This document shows, one piece after another, positions 17,256-25,582 of a DNA stretch of 64,000 nucleotides. The notes beneath the pieces are model-generated. The model did not search any database. It saw only the letters and a list, made by a program, of their open reading frames with translations, and was not told the DNA's origin. Where the stretch lies: assembly GCF_005503015.1 (NCBI RefSeq), contig NZ_SCOL01000001.1, positions 2,412,325-2,476,324 of the forward strand. The letters are read 5' to 3'. This DNA is from Bacillus sp. E(2018). GTDB lineage: Bacteria > Bacillota > Bacilli > Bacillales > Fictibacillaceae. A program made the position numbers and the translations under genes. Positions within the stretch are counted from its first letter, which is position 1; each line of letters opens with the position of its first letter.

Positions 17256-17292
17256 AATAAAAAATGAACTGCTCTAGAACGCTAGCAGTTCA
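17256..17292 (-). terminator. terminator of TetR-SGNH-SDR operon
   Basis: Arms TGAACTGCT (17265-17273) and AGCAGTTCA (17284-17292) are followed on the minus strand by a T-rich run. Confidence 0.8.
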
Positions 17293-17302
17293 CTTTATTT
17301 TT

Positions 17303-18118
17303 TTAAGTTAGCCTCGCTTTTCGGCTTACTCTGCAAACCAGCCTCATCAATCCTCTATGTGCTACAGGAAATAACGTAAAAAAAACGTCCATCGTTCTTC
17401 GCATCGGCATAGGGCATATGATAGGCTTATTTTTATGTATGCCATCGATTGTTAGTTTTGCTAGTTTTTCTGGAGACATCATCTTTTGTTTTTGAAATTG
17501 TTTCATGATCACATCTTTATTTATCTGAATAGCCTTTGCTTTCTCAAAAATAGGTGTGTCAACAAACGTTGGACATAGTGTACTCACTTTAATGCCGAAT
17601 TCTTCTGCCTCATAATGAAGAGAAGTAGTTAATCCAACTACTGCGTGTTTCGTGGTTCCATAGGCTGCAGAAACGGGAGATGGACCTAGTCCCGCAGCAG
17701 AAGCTGTGTTTACGATATGACCAAAACCTTGTTGTTTCATTACTCGATATCCTGCGTTAGTTCCGTGTATAACACCCCAAAGATTAACATTCATAATGGT
17801 ATGCCAGTCATCTAGAGTCGTATCATACAATTCACCATACATCGCGATGCCAGCATTATTAAACAAATAATCTAGCCTTCCAAACTCCGTATATATATCA
17901 TTAACAGCCTTTTCTACACTTGCTGCATCAGTTACGTCTAAATATTGAAATCTTGTATTTTTTGCTCCACGATTTAATTTCTCTTCAACTTGTTTGCCTA
18001 ATTCATGATTGATATCCGTGATGATGACAAATACGTTTTGTGAGACAAGTTCCTCACAAAGTGCGTAACCGATTCCTGAAGCTCCACCTGTTACAATCGC
18101 AACCTTCCGTTTATCCAT
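17303..18118 (-). CDS. short-chain dehydrogenase/reductase
   Basis: 271 residues from the ATG at 18118, 8 bases after GAGGTGG; the GTG further up is inside that site. The classical SDR features are present: the nucleotide site TGGASGIG near residue 10, NNAG in the middle, a catalytic Ser in NTASAAG, and YGTTKHA with the Tyr-Lys pair. The C-terminal 60 residues are basic and partly hydrophobic, as in lipid- or sterol-type SDRs that touch membranes. It is the last gene of an operon with a TetR regulator and an SGNH hydrolase, 38 bases after the latter. Lipid metabolism is a reasonable guess. Confidence 0.85.
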   Translation of the reverse strand: MDKRKVAIVTGGASGIGYALCEELVSQNVFVIITDINHELGKQVEEKLNRGAKNTRFQYLDVTDAASVEKAVNDIYTEFGRLDYLFNNAGIAMYGELYDTTLDDWHTIMNVNLWGVIHGTNAGYRVMKQQGFGHIVNTASAAGLGPSPVSAAYGTTKHAVVGLTTSLHYEAEEFGIKVSTLCPTFVDTPIFEKAKAIQINKDVIMKQFQKQKMMSPEKLAKLTIDGIHKNKPIICPMPMRRTMDVFFTLFPVAHRGLMRLVCRVSRKARLT

Positions 18119-18156
18119 CGAATCAACCACCTCTATTTAGTTGTTATTAACCATGA

Positions 18157-18852
18157 TTACTTCAAGGCATTCTTATCCATAAATTGATGATGATCTATTA
18201 TTGCCGCATATTCATCTGCAACAATTTGAGCGCCCCTACTATTCAAATGAATACCATCAAGCGTCAGATGCAATCCACGCTTCTTTGATAACTGATCGAT
18301 TCTTGACGTTTTTTTATAAAAAAGAACATCTTTCATTACGGTTAATACTTTTGTACTGATATAGTCGGAACTTTTTATTGAAGATAGGTGCTGTTCAAAA
18401 ACATTGTGCAGGTTTAGTGTGGAAACATTTCCATGTTTGTACGCGATGGATGTGATGAGGGAATTTATTTGTTTAATTTCTTGATTTGAAACATTATTCA
18501 AATCCTCGCCAACTACTGCTGGGGTAACAGTAATTACAATTTTTGAGCAAGATAAGACACACTCTAAAACTTTTTGATAGTACTCTTTAAACTCTTCATG
18601 ATCTTTTGCAACAGGCTGCGCTTGAACACTAAGCAACTTGGAATAAACGTCATTTACCCCAATCCAGAGGAAAGCAATATCAAAGGTTTCTAACGTCTTT
18701 TTTGTCAGGCGGGTATTCAAACTTTTAACAGACTCCCCCGGTTTGCCGAGGTTCACAAACGTCATGTGTGGATAGTGTTTCTGTAAGAGGCGATAAAAAG
18801 AAACACCCGGTCTTCCTTCTGTCAGACTGTCACCAATTAATCCGATTCTCAT
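18157..18852 (-). CDS. SGNH/GDSL-type esterase or lipase
   Basis: 231 residues without a signal peptide. Block I is IGLIGDSLTEG, with the nucleophile Ser9. The Gly of block II is in NLGKPGES. Block III is GVNDVY, with the Asn. Block V is DGIHLNSRG, with the Asp-His pair, so the full triad and oxyanion hole are visible. GGAGGAAAT precedes the ATG. By family it hydrolyses ester bonds of lipids or acylated small molecules; it appears cytosolic. It lies between tetR (12-base gap) and the SDR gene, so the three are probably one transcript. Confidence 0.85.
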   Translation of the reverse strand: MRIGLIGDSLTEGRPGVSFYRLLQKHYPHMTFVNLGKPGESVKSLNTRLTKKTLETFDIAFLWIGVNDVYSKLLSVQAQPVAKDHEEFKEYYQKVLECVLSCSKIVITVTPAVVGEDLNNVSNQEIKQINSLITSIAYKHGNVSTLNLHNVFEQHLSSIKSSDYISTKVLTVMKDVLFYKKTSRIDQLSKKRGLHLTLDGIHLNSRGAQIVADEYAAIIDHHQFMDKNALK

Positions 18853-18864
18853 ACCATTTCCTCC

Positions 18865-19452
18865 TTATTTTTGAATCGATCCTAAAAATATACTTATAGC
18901 ATTCTTAAAAAGCGGTTCTAAGGTATGAAGTTCTTGAGTATTTGTAAGCTGACAAAGTCCACCAAGCCATGTGCCGATCAACACCGTCCATTCTTCCACG
19001 TTGCCTTTCTTGAATTCTCCTTCTTCTATCCCTTGAACGAGAATGGCACGATAGGCACCCATGGGAATGACCGCTAATTCGTATAGCTGCTTAAGAGATT
19101 CGGGACTAGATTCAGGATTGGAAGCAAGCTCTTGTCCTCCTTTTAATAGAGGAGTTTGGTAATTATAAAGAACATGCATAGCCATTCCATAAAGCTTTTC
19201 GGAAGCACCAGTAAATTCAGGTTCTTTATTCATCCACTTTAAGCACCATTCCTTCATGGTTCGTTGAGCTAATAACACAAACAACTTTTCTTTATTCTCA
19301 AAATGATAATAAATGTGTCCTTTGCTATAACCAGAAGCTTTTGAGATATCAGAAACTGATGTTTGTGTGTAACCTTTTTGTGAAAAGAGTAAAAAGGCTT
19401 TTTCCATGATTTCGAGTTTTGCTATTTCACTGTTGTATCTTCTTTTACTCAA
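18865..19452 (-). CDS. TetR/AcrR-family regulator
   Basis: 195 residues. The helix-turn-helix lies at about 11-57, with the family pattern IMEKAFLLFSQKGYTQTSVSDISKASGYSKGHIYYHFENKEKLF. The C-terminal ligand domain is of the YsiA/FadR size and ends in helices rich in Leu and Gly. It heads the operon with the SGNH hydrolase and SDR genes, which it probably represses along with itself. A GAAC/GTTC dyad lies 24 bases upstream of its start. Confidence 0.9.
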   Translation of the reverse strand: MSKRRYNSEIAKLEIMEKAFLLFSQKGYTQTSVSDISKASGYSKGHIYYHFENKEKLFVLLAQRTMKEWCLKWMNKEPEFTGASEKLYGMAMHVLYNYQTPLLKGGQELASNPESSPESLKQLYELAVIPMGAYRAILVQGIEEGEFKKGNVEEWTVLIGTWLGGLCQLTNTQELHTLEPLFKNAISIFLGSIQK

Positions 19453-19476
19453 TGCTTTAATTCCTTTCTTTAATTT

Positions 19477-19488
19477 GAACGGTTGTTC
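19477..19488. promoter_or_regulatory. possible TetR operator GAACGGTTGTTC
   Basis: A 12-bp inverted repeat (GAAC-N4-GTTC) lies just upstream of the tetR start codon. It is short, so it could be chance. Confidence 0.35.
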
Positions 19489-19668
19489 TAATTTTATTAT
19501 ACAATTTTTAACAGATAATAGAATGCGTTTTCTAACAACTTCACAAAATTGTAAAAATTAACAAAACCACCCCAGAAGGAGTGTTTTTTCCAAATGTGAA
19601 CTATCCGATTTCCTATATGTAACCTTCTTTTCCTTTTGACATATTACATGTATAAGGGGGAGATTATT

Positions 19669-20484
19669 TTGCTTGCAAACAATCGATATCGTACGGTCTA
19701 TCATGGTACTACTTTATTTGCCGCTAAGCTCATCCAACAAAACGGTATCTGGTTAGAAGCACAAAGATTGAGAACTGATTTTGGCCAAGGCTTTTACGTC
19801 ACTTTCAGTAGAGCACAAGCTAAATCATGGTCTTATTTTAGAGCTAAGAACAAGCAGCTTTCTCTCGGAATATTAAATCAATTAAACCTCTCTGAGTCAG
19901 ACTATTTAAACCACCCAGATACAAAAATTCCAGCTTATTTAGCATTCTCATTGGATCTACATGCCTTGCAAAGATTACAGGGCAGGATTTTTCCTTTGCC
20001 ACACGAGGAGAAATGGCAATTAAACAATGATGCTTGGAAAGACTTTGTAAAAACGTCTCGTAAAGGAATTAAGCATAATTTCGACTTTGTATATGGTCCT
20101 GTTTGGAGTGGACATTTTAACAGTACAGGTGAAATAAAAGCTTCTCCATTTAAAGAACAACTTTCATTTCATAACCATTCAGCTCTACATTGTTTATCCA
20201 GTCCAATGATTATCAAACTCCCACCCCAAAAATGGATGAACAGTTCAGAATTTGAAAAGCACGATCAAGATGAGTTTATCTCTGAAGTCGGTAAAAGTCT
20301 TATCAAAATAAGCACAATGAAAGAGAAAAAAGCTCATCATTTCATTCAAAAATTCATGATGAATCACTCATTGTCAGACCTTCATTCTCATGAAACCGCA
20401 CTTTATTGGGCATTTACTATACTCTATCAATCCAAAAGAATATGGATTGACGAATACGAACGTTGTCTCGATTCCATCATTTAA
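19669..20484 (+). CDS. DUF3990-like (ADP-ribosyltransferase-fold) protein
   Basis: 271 residues from TTG at 19669, with GGGGGAG 6 bases before it; the frame is open 11 codons further up. Features that recall DUF3990: YHGTTLFAAKLIQQNGI near residue 12, then TDFGQGFYVTFSRAQAKSW at about 38-56, PAYLAFSLDL, a WKDFVKTSR helix and DFVYGPVWSG. DUF3990 is thought to be distantly related to ADP-ribosyltransferases, with the H-G-T and Y/F-x-T pieces as NAD-site remnants. A C-terminal half of about 110 residues is unlike the usual short family members. The gene overlaps the convergent zeta-like kinase gene by 8 bases. Activity and target are unknown. Confidence 0.6.
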   Translation: MLANNRYRTVYHGTTLFAAKLIQQNGIWLEAQRLRTDFGQGFYVTFSRAQAKSWSYFRAKNKQLSLGILNQLNLSESDYLNHPDTKIPAYLAFSLDLHALQRLQGRIFPLPHEEKWQLNNDAWKDFVKTSRKGIKHNFDFVYGPVWSGHFNSTGEIKASPFKEQLSFHNHSALHCLSSPMIIKLPPQKWMNSSEFEKHDQDEFISEVGKSLIKISTMKEKKAHHFIQKFMMNHSLSDLHSHETALYWAFTILYQSKRIWIDEYERCLDSII

Positions 20485-21259
20485 CTCTAAACGTACTCTT
20501 TCTCAAAAATTCGGTATATCTATTTTCATCTAAGAAATGCCTAGAGATAAAGAGCTTTAATCCAAATTGATTGTCATATCCCTCAAGACAAAAAACACCA
20601 TCTTTAATCGCTAAAAAAGTTTTTGGAATACGCCTATGTGTATGTTCAATAACATGCCTAGGTATAGATCGCCCCGTTTTTTTAGCTCTGATCGCTTCTC
20701 TTTCGATTGCAATTTCAAGAGGTACATCTACAATATACACGAGAACTTCATACCTTCTTTTTTGTAAGCTATCCACAAGGGTTACGTATTTTCCTGTTTT
20801 CGCCATCGTCCCTTCGAGCAGAAACGATCTTTTGGTTTCTAACATTTGATGGATTAACTTTTCTGAGATATCCACCGATTCTTTATGAACAAGTGCAGCG
20901 GCTGAACTCGGGAATTTTTTTTGAAAGGATTGATATTCAGGGATTTGTTTTTTTATCTCGTCCGGATCTATTGTAATCAAACGTCTCTTCTTCTTTTTTA
21001 AGTTTTGTTTCACGATCGTTTCACACAAAGATGTCTTCCCTGAAGCACTCCCTCCTCCAACTAGTACAGCAATCGGAGGTTGAAGGTTATCCATTTTTGA
21101 TTTTTTAATGATTGTAGCCATAATTTTTTGATGCAGAGCTTCCCGTTCTTTTGTATACGTCCCCTGCTCATCTGTATAAGTTACTTTCGTCTCCTTAAAC
21201 GGAAGACTCCTATCCCGCGAAAAGTATGAAACCTTTGCTTTTAACCAGTTCCACATCAT
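20477..21259 (-). CDS. zeta-toxin-like P-loop kinase
   Basis: 260 residues from the ATG at 21259, 6 bases after GAGGTG. The Walker A motif is GGGSASGKTS at about 68-77, preceded by PIAVLV. DPDEIKKQIPEY follows, matching the zeta-toxin/PezT substrate loop, then FLLEGTMAKTGKY and a lid-type stretch, EREAIRAKKTGRSIPRHVI, with several Arg. Zeta kinases phosphorylate UDP-N-acetylglucosamine, but many chromosomal members are not toxins. No epsilon-type antitoxin gene is adjacent. The only close partner is the DUF3990-like gene, which overlaps it tail to tail. Confidence 0.75.
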   Translation of the reverse strand: MMWNWLKAKVSYFSRDRSLPFKETKVTYTDEQGTYTKEREALHQKIMATIIKKSKMDNLQPPIAVLVGGGSASGKTSLCETIVKQNLKKKKRRLITIDPDEIKKQIPEYQSFQKKFPSSAAALVHKESVDISEKLIHQMLETKRSFLLEGTMAKTGKYVTLVDSLQKRRYEVLVYIVDVPLEIAIEREAIRAKKTGRSIPRHVIEHTHRRIPKTFLAIKDGVFCLEGYDNQFGLKLFISRHFLDENRYTEFLRKSTFRVK

Positions 21260-21271
21260 CTTTTTCACCTC

Positions 21272-21300
21272 AAAAAAAAATCCCCTATCACTAGGAGATT
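21272..21300 (-). terminator. terminator of dedA-like gene
   Basis: On the minus strand, ATCTCCTA-GTGA-TAGGGGAT pairs fully with one G-U pair and is followed by nine Ts. It sits between dedA and the kinase gene. Confidence 0.85.
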
Positions 21301-21337
21301 CTTCAAAACGGAGATTTATGTTTCTTTAAGAATAAAG

Positions 21338-21949
21338 TTAGCTATTTTGTCTTCGCTTTCGTACATAGAGCATGACTACAGCTACAAAGAGTAAGGCCAA
21401 AACAGCATAGATGATTTTGGAGTAAACGTCCATATACCCTACAATGACTTCCCATGAAGCTCCAAAATACGCACCTAAATTAACGAGAGCGATGTTCCAG
21501 ATCAGCGTTCCGAACGTTGTAAGAACAAGGAACAAACCAAAATTCATATTGGACATCCCAGCTGGAATAGAGATTAGGCTTCGAATCAACGGAATGAAAC
21601 GGCAGAAGAATACCGTCCATGGGCCATATTTATCAAACCATGCATCTGCCTTATGAATATCTTTCTTTGTTAATCGAAGGATATGTCCCCATCTGTCTAT
21701 GATCTTTTCCATTCGTTCAACGTCAAGCTGCAGTCCTACTCCATATAAAATCACAGCTCCCAAAACAGAACCTACTGTTGCCGCTAAAATGACTCCTACT
21801 ATATTTAAGTCTGAAGAGTTCGTCATGAACCCTCCAAAAGTTAAAATGATCTCAGATGGAATCGGGGGAAATACGTTTTCTAATGCGATTAACAGTAGAA
21901 TTCCCCAATATCCAAATTCGTTCATAATATTGATTAACCAATTCTCCAT
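21338..21949 (-). CDS. DedA-family membrane protein (UptA-like)
   Basis: 203 residues with four to six membrane segments. The DedA hallmarks are ENVFPPIPSEIILTFGGF near residues 24-41, the reentrant helix region with FCRFIPLIRSLISIPAGMSNM, and GTLIWNIALVNLGAYFG. DedA proteins transport lipid phosphates; YngC of B. subtilis (UptA) recycles undecaprenyl phosphate, and this protein has similar length. It is monocistronic, with a terminator after it. Confidence 0.88.
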   Translation of the reverse strand: MENWLINIMNEFGYWGILLLIALENVFPPIPSEIILTFGGFMTNSSDLNIVGVILAATVGSVLGAVILYGVGLQLDVERMEKIIDRWGHILRLTKKDIHKADAWFDKYGPWTVFFCRFIPLIRSLISIPAGMSNMNFGLFLVLTTFGTLIWNIALVNLGAYFGASWEVIVGYMDVYSKIIYAVLALLFVAVVMLYVRKRRQNS

Positions 21950-22006
21950 AACTAACTCCTTTGTTTCTATATCTAAATTCCTAAGAACAACTACTGCTTT
22001 TTTATA

Positions 22007-22039
22007 AAAAAGACGTGCAGAGCTTGCACGACTTCTTTG
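22007..22039 (-). terminator. terminator of CNNM/CBS transporter gene
   Basis: Arms CGTGCA (22015-22020) and TGCACG (22026-22031), with an extended AAAGA/TCTTT flank and a T-run on the minus strand. Confidence 0.82.
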
Positions 22040-22040
22040 A

Positions 22041-23351
22041 TTAGTTTATAGATTCTTCGTTCTTCACATTTAATACTTCAAGTGACTTAACATGATACCC
22101 ATCAATTTCTAAAATCTTGAAACGATAGTTTTCCACTGAAACCTCATCGCCCATTTTGATCTCCATCTTTTCAGAAAGAATCCATCCACCGATCGTATCC
22201 ACATCTTCATCGTTAATGTTTAGACCAAAAAGATCGTTCACTTCTGAAATCAATACTTTACCATCAAGAATTGTTCTGTTTTCATCGACCTTTTTGATAT
22301 CAGGCACTTCATCCTCATCAAATTCATCTCGAATTTCGCCTACGATTTCTTCAAGAATATCTTCAACCGTAACAAGTCCTGAAGTACCACCATATTCATC
22401 GATCAAGATCGCCATATGAACACGTTCTTTCTGCATTTTTAATAATAGATCATGAATAGGCATCGTTTCAAAAACCTGAATAACAGGTCTTACATACTCT
22501 TCGAGTGAAGCATCTGGATTCTTGCCGTTAACGAAGTCTGTTAATACTTGCTTCATGTTTACCATACCGATAACACTGTCTTTATCTCCATCTATGATCG
22601 GATATCGAGTATAGTTCTCTTCTGTTACAACAGCAATGCTTTCTTTAACTGTTTCTGATTTATCGAGTGTTACCATATCAACGCGAGGTACCATGATTTC
22701 TTTGGCGGTACGGTCGTCGAATTGGAAGATATTATTTACATATTTAAACTCTGACTGGTTGATCTCACCGCTTTTATAGCTCTCAGAAAGAATGAGTCTC
22801 AACTCTTCCTCCGAGTGAGCTAGTTCATGTTCAGATGCAGGCTTCAAACCAAACCATCCTGTAAAAATACGCGCAGATCCGTTCAATGTTTTAATAAACG
22901 GATACATGATCTTATAGAAAAACATGATTGGTTTTGCAATTCTTAACGTAACGGCTTCCGCCTTTTGAATAGCAAGTGTTTTTGGTGCAAGCTCTCCAAT
23001 AACTACGTGTAAGAATGTAATTAAAGCAAAGGCGATAATAAACGATAAGATACTTGAAACAGACTCAGACAGATCAAACTCTACAAAAAGAGGATGCAAC
23101 AAGTGCTCTACCGTCGGCTCTCCTAACCACCCTAATCCTAATGCTGTAATGGTTATACCAAGCTGACAGGCTGAAAGGTACTCGTCGAGATTTCCGACAA
23201 CCTTTCTAGCAGCTACCGCTTTCGTATTTCCTTCTGCAACGAGTTGATCCAGTCTTGTTGTACGAATCTTTACAATCGCGAATTCGGTAGCTACAAAAAA
23301 AGCAGTCAACGCAATTAAAATAGCTACCATAATTAAGTTAATAATCTCCAA
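22041..23351 (-). CDS. CNNM/CorC-type transporter with CBS pair (hemolysin-C family)
   Basis: 436 residues starting at TTG, with GAGGAG 5 bases before it. Residues 1-200 are the DUF21/CNNM membrane domain, including [20 protein letters not shown] and [15 protein letters not shown]. Two CBS motifs follow at about 215-335, with [12 protein letters not shown] and the RYPIIDG and [28 protein letters not shown] stretches. The C-terminal CorC/HlyC domain has [16 protein letters not shown]. subtilis relatives (MpfA/YhdP) export magnesium; others are of unknown substrate. It appears to be a single-gene unit. Confidence 0.9.
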   Translation of the reverse strand: MEIINLIMVAILIALTAFFVATEFAIVKIRTTRLDQLVAEGNTKAVAARKVVGNLDEYLSACQLGITITALGLGWLGEPTVEHLLHPLFVEFDLSESVSSILSFIIAFALITFLHVVIGELAPKTLAIQKAEAVTLRIAKPIMFFYKIMYPFIKTLNGSARIFTGWFGLKPASEHELAHSEEELRLILSESYKSGEINQSEFKYVNNIFQFDDRTAKEIMVPRVDMVTLDKSETVKESIAVVTEENYTRYPIIDGDKDSVIGMVNMKQVLTDFVNGKNPDASLEEYVRPVIQVFETMPIHDLLLKMQKERVHMAILIDEYGGTSGLVTVEDILEEIVGEIRDEFDEDEVPDIKKVDENRTILDGKVLISEVNDLFGLNINDEDVDTIGGWILSEKMEIKMGDEVSVENYRFKILEIDGYHVKSLEVLNVKNEESIN

Positions 23352-23450
23352 ATGTTCTCCTCATGGTTACATGAACCACAAGGAATACACCTCCCAGGTT
23401 GTATAAATAGTTTAGATCGTTTAACACGAAGAATATCTCTCAACTATTAT

Positions 23451-23870
23451 TTACCCGAAAAGTAAAAGTAATGAATGCGCTAAAGTCATGCCTTGAGGAG
23501 AGACTTTATTTAAGAGCACCTCTCTTTGCTTATCGTTTAAACTCTCCATGATCGGTTTGATCTCTTTGATCTCTGCCTCTAGGTGTTTCATGAGCTCTGC
23601 GATCTGGTCCACGTACTTCTCGACCTGTTCATTTTCAGTACTTTTCAATTTGACTAGTTCAATCACAGACTTGATTTCATGCAAGGGCATGTTCAGCTTC
23701 TTATAATGCTCAATCAACCCTAATACATGAATCGTCTCTTCGTCATATAATCGATAATTCGAATCCGTTCGAAGAGGCTGGAGTAAACCAATCTGGGAAT
23801 AATAGTCGATGGTTCTTTTAGATACATTTGTTACCTCTGCTAGTTCACCAATACGATACGCCTTCCCAAT
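23451..23870 (-). CDS. MerR-family regulator with probable AUU start
   Basis: The open frame on the minus strand encodes a complete MerR winged helix: YRIGELAEVTNVSKRTIDYYS, then IGLLQP and NYRLYDEETI. A dimerisation coiled coil of about 80 residues follows. Upstream of the in-frame TTG at 23717, which would delete the DNA-binding domain, there is no ATG, GTG or TTG in frame back to a TAA. An ATT at 23868-23870 sits 5 bases after GAGGTG, so I take AUU as the start (139 residues). No Cys is found in the C-terminal loop, so metal sensing as in CueR is unlikely. The regulated gene is unclear. Confidence 0.75.
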   Translation of the reverse strand: MGKAYRIGELAEVTNVSKRTIDYYSQIGLLQPLRTDSNYRLYDEETIHVLGLIEHYKKLNMPLHEIKSVIELVKLKSTENEQVEKYVDQIAELMKHLEAEIKEIKPIMESLNDKQREVLLNKVSPQGMTLAHSLLLLFG

Positions 23871-23895
23871 ATCCTCACCTCTTCCTCTTGATAAT

Positions 23896-23908
23896 TACAT
23901 ACAATGTA
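23896..23908. promoter_or_regulatory. dyad TACAT-ACA-ATGTA upstream of merR gene
   Basis: A perfect 5-bp inverted repeat lies 26 bases upstream of the proposed AUU start. It could be the regulator's own site; it is short and unconfirmed. Confidence 0.3.
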
Positions 23909-24003
23909 CAATAGAGAAAACCATACAGTCAACTGGACAGTTCTACCTGTCACGAAACGTTCAAAAAAGAATGGCTATTTCGTAAACTTTCTTGTGTGAA
24001 AGA

Positions 24004-24054
24004 AGTTGATTTCCGTTTCAGATACTCGCTTTCCGCGGGGCAAGCAGTGAGCCA
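24004..24054 (+). repeat. partial copy 2 of dispersed 130-bp element
   Basis: The 378-base gap 23871-24248 holds no gene. AGTTGA, TTTCCGTTTCAG, CTCGCTTTCCGCGGGGCA and AGTGAGCC match the reverse strand of the full element at 44348-44477 from its right terminal repeat inward. After position 24054 similarity fades. Confidence 0.65.
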
Positions 24055-24184
24055 CATTCGTTCGTTTCACTCCTCAGGAACTCATCTGTCTAAATTCAAT
24101 GGCGGGATCAGTATTCAAATGGTTTAGAATGAAGATTGCTTGTTGGGCCTGAACGAGCTACTTCAACTTGTATGTTCTTATTCA

Positions 24185-24219
24185 TAAAAAAAACATCCCT
24201 AAAATAGGAATGTTTTTTA
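24185..24219 (-). terminator. terminator of permease/miniprotein operon
   Basis: On the minus strand, AACATTCCTA and TAGGGATGTT pair (one G-U pair) around a 3-base loop and are followed by a run of Ts. Confidence 0.8.
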
Positions 24220-24248
24220 GCAGAATATGTGGATTGATTTTTGTTAAT

Positions 24249-24395
24249 TTATACGCAACATTTGTTTTGATCTTTACTATTCTCTGTTTCACAACATACT
24301 GTTTCTTCTCTATCACTTACTTCAACAATTTGAACGCTGCAGCAGTTAGCTTCTTTTTCATTTTTGTTTCCGAAGAAAATTTTTATGAAACTCAT
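24249..24395 (-). CDS. 48-residue Cys-rich miniprotein (LDCC-type, putative metal-binding)
   Basis: ATG at 24395 is 8 bases after a perfect GGAAAGGAGGTGA ribosome site. The protein starts MSFIKIFFGNK and has three Cys pairs: NCCSVQIVEV, VCCET and KCCV at the C-terminus. It resembles the small proteins annotated as LDCC-motif putative metal-binding proteins, although the Leu-Asp before the first pair is Ala-Asn here. It lies 39 bases downstream of the permease on the same strand and ends at a terminator, so it is part of the ArsR-controlled operon. Six Cys in 48 residues suggest thiol binding of a soft metal or metalloid. Confidence 0.75.
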   Translation of the reverse strand: MSFIKIFFGNKNEKEANCCSVQIVEVSDREETVCCETENSKDQNKCCV

Positions 24396-24434
24396 TAATC
24401 TCACCTCCTTTCCTTTCAAGCTTTGTGAAAAATC

Positions 24435-25301
24435 TTAAACAAGATAGAAAATAAAACCAGAGATTGTTGACATGGTAATCACAGATAGGACAAACATAAT
24501 GACGAGTTCTTTCTTGAAAATGGACTTTAAGAGAACAACCTCTGGAAGGCTAGCACCAGCTGATGAGATCATGAGTGCCATCACAGGGCCAAGCGCCATT
24601 CCTTTTGCGATCAGAACTTGAGAGATCGGAATCATGCTCGATAGCCTGATGTATAAAGGAATCCCTACAACCGCCGCTATCGGAACGATCCACCAGTTAT
24701 CGCTGCCAAACGTATTTGCAATCCAATTTGTTGGTACCAATCCATGAATACCAGCTCCAACAGCTGCTCCGAGTAAAAGATAAGGATAAACACTCCTCAT
24801 CAAATTCATTGTTTCTAAAAGAGCAACTTTCACATCAAACTTTTTCGTTTTTTCTTGATACCCTGACATCACGACGTTCTTTACTGATTTCTCAAATCCT
24901 AATGCTTCAAGTGCAAAACCGATGATCACAGAAAATACCGCTGTGATGATGGTGTAGAGGATCGTTACTTTCCACCCTAATAACACTCCCATAATAGTGA
25001 TGATCGTGGGATCAAGTACGGGTGAGGAAAAAAGAAAAACCATCACTATGGAAAAAGGCATTTTCTTTTTTAACATGTTCACAACAACTGGTATGGTAGA
25101 GCAAGAACAAAAAGGTGTTACAAAAGCAAAGAGTAATGCGAATAATGCTCCTATTCCTTTGTTCTTTCCTCCCAAATATTTCTCAACTTTTTCATAAGGG
25201 ATATAAGCTTGAAGTAAATTGATAACAAACGAGATCACTACGAACAGAATCGAAAGTTCAATGGCTATACTTAAAAAACTTTGAAAGGTATCCATCCACA
25301 T
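24435..25301 (-). CDS. permease of the DUF318/ArsP-like family
   Basis: 288 residues and about eight spans. The family signature AFVTPFCSCSTIPVVVNM lies at about 60-77 and carries a Cys-Ser-Cys in the membrane. LFSSPVLDPTII follows, and the second half has IPLYIRLSSMIPISQVLIAKGMALGPVMALMISSAGASLPEVVLL. ArsP members export trivalent organoarsenicals; YraQ-type members are uncharacterised. AAAGGAGA precedes the ATG. It is preceded by an ArsR-type gene and by a Cys-ended miniprotein gene 18 bases upstream, and followed by another, which supports export of a thiophilic ion or compound. Confidence 0.85.
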   Translation of the reverse strand: MWMDTFQSFLSIAIELSILFVVISFVINLLQAYIPYEKVEKYLGGKNKGIGALFALLFAFVTPFCSCSTIPVVVNMLKKKMPFSIVMVFLFSSPVLDPTIITIMGVLLGWKVTILYTIITAVFSVIIGFALEALGFEKSVKNVVMSGYQEKTKKFDVKVALLETMNLMRSVYPYLLLGAAVGAGIHGLVPTNWIANTFGSDNWWIVPIAAVVGIPLYIRLSSMIPISQVLIAKGMALGPVMALMISSAGASLPEVVLLKSIFKKELVIMFVLSVITMSTISGFIFYLV

Positions 25302-25319
25302 ACTTTTTCTCCTTTTTTA

Positions 25320-25484
25320 TCAAGCGCAGCAAACTTGATTTGATTGTGTTGTTTTCCTCTTTATAAAGGTTGATCTACTAAAAGTGTTTAATTTTATTTG
25401 TCCTGGTCTGCCAATTTCTTTCGAATACTGCTCCACTTCTCTTTTCTTCAGTTCAAACATTTTTTCCAGATAATAAATATTCAT
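25320..25484 (-). CDS. 54-residue basic miniprotein ending in Cys-Cys-Ala
   Basis: ATG at 25484 follows AACGGAGGA by 8 bases. The product, MNIYYLEKMFELKKREV..., is helical and strongly basic in its middle and ends QVCCA. It is 18 bases upstream of the permease, and two ArsR-type dyads lie just upstream of it. I do not recognise a family. The vicinal Cys pair at the extreme C-terminus parallels the Cys-rich tail of the ArsR protein in the same locus (QLCCVFLPSSC) and the CCV end of the other miniprotein. Confidence 0.68.
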   Translation of the reverse strand: MNIYYLEKMFELKKREVEQYSKEIGRPGQIKLNTFSRSTFIKRKTTQSNQVCCA

Positions 25485-25503
25485 AAAAATCGTCCTCCGT
25501 TAT

Positions 25504-25542
25504 ATCAAAAATAATTGATTTATACATCAAAAAAAATTGATG
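25504..25542. promoter_or_regulatory. two ArsR-type operators before miniprotein-permease genes
   Basis: TATCAA-N6-TTGATT (25503-25520) and CATCAA-N6-TTGATG (25525-25542) have the ATCAA-N6-TTGAT pattern typical of ArsR/SmtB-family sites. They lie between the arsR stop codon and the miniprotein start, so a second promoter is likely here. Confidence 0.7.
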
Positions 25543-25582
25543 TTTTATGTAAAAATGAAGCACTACAAGCGTAGTACGTCAT

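Noticed and set aside
19563..19590. Terminator-like hairpin CACCCCAGAAGGAGTG with T-run
   Set aside because: The stem has mismatches and no plus-strand gene ends there; it resembles the real terminator at 27537 but is too weak to call.
24168..24398. Plus-strand ORF of 76 codons
   Set aside because: It has no ribosome site and is antisense to the minus-strand Cys-rich miniprotein gene, which has a perfect ribosome site.
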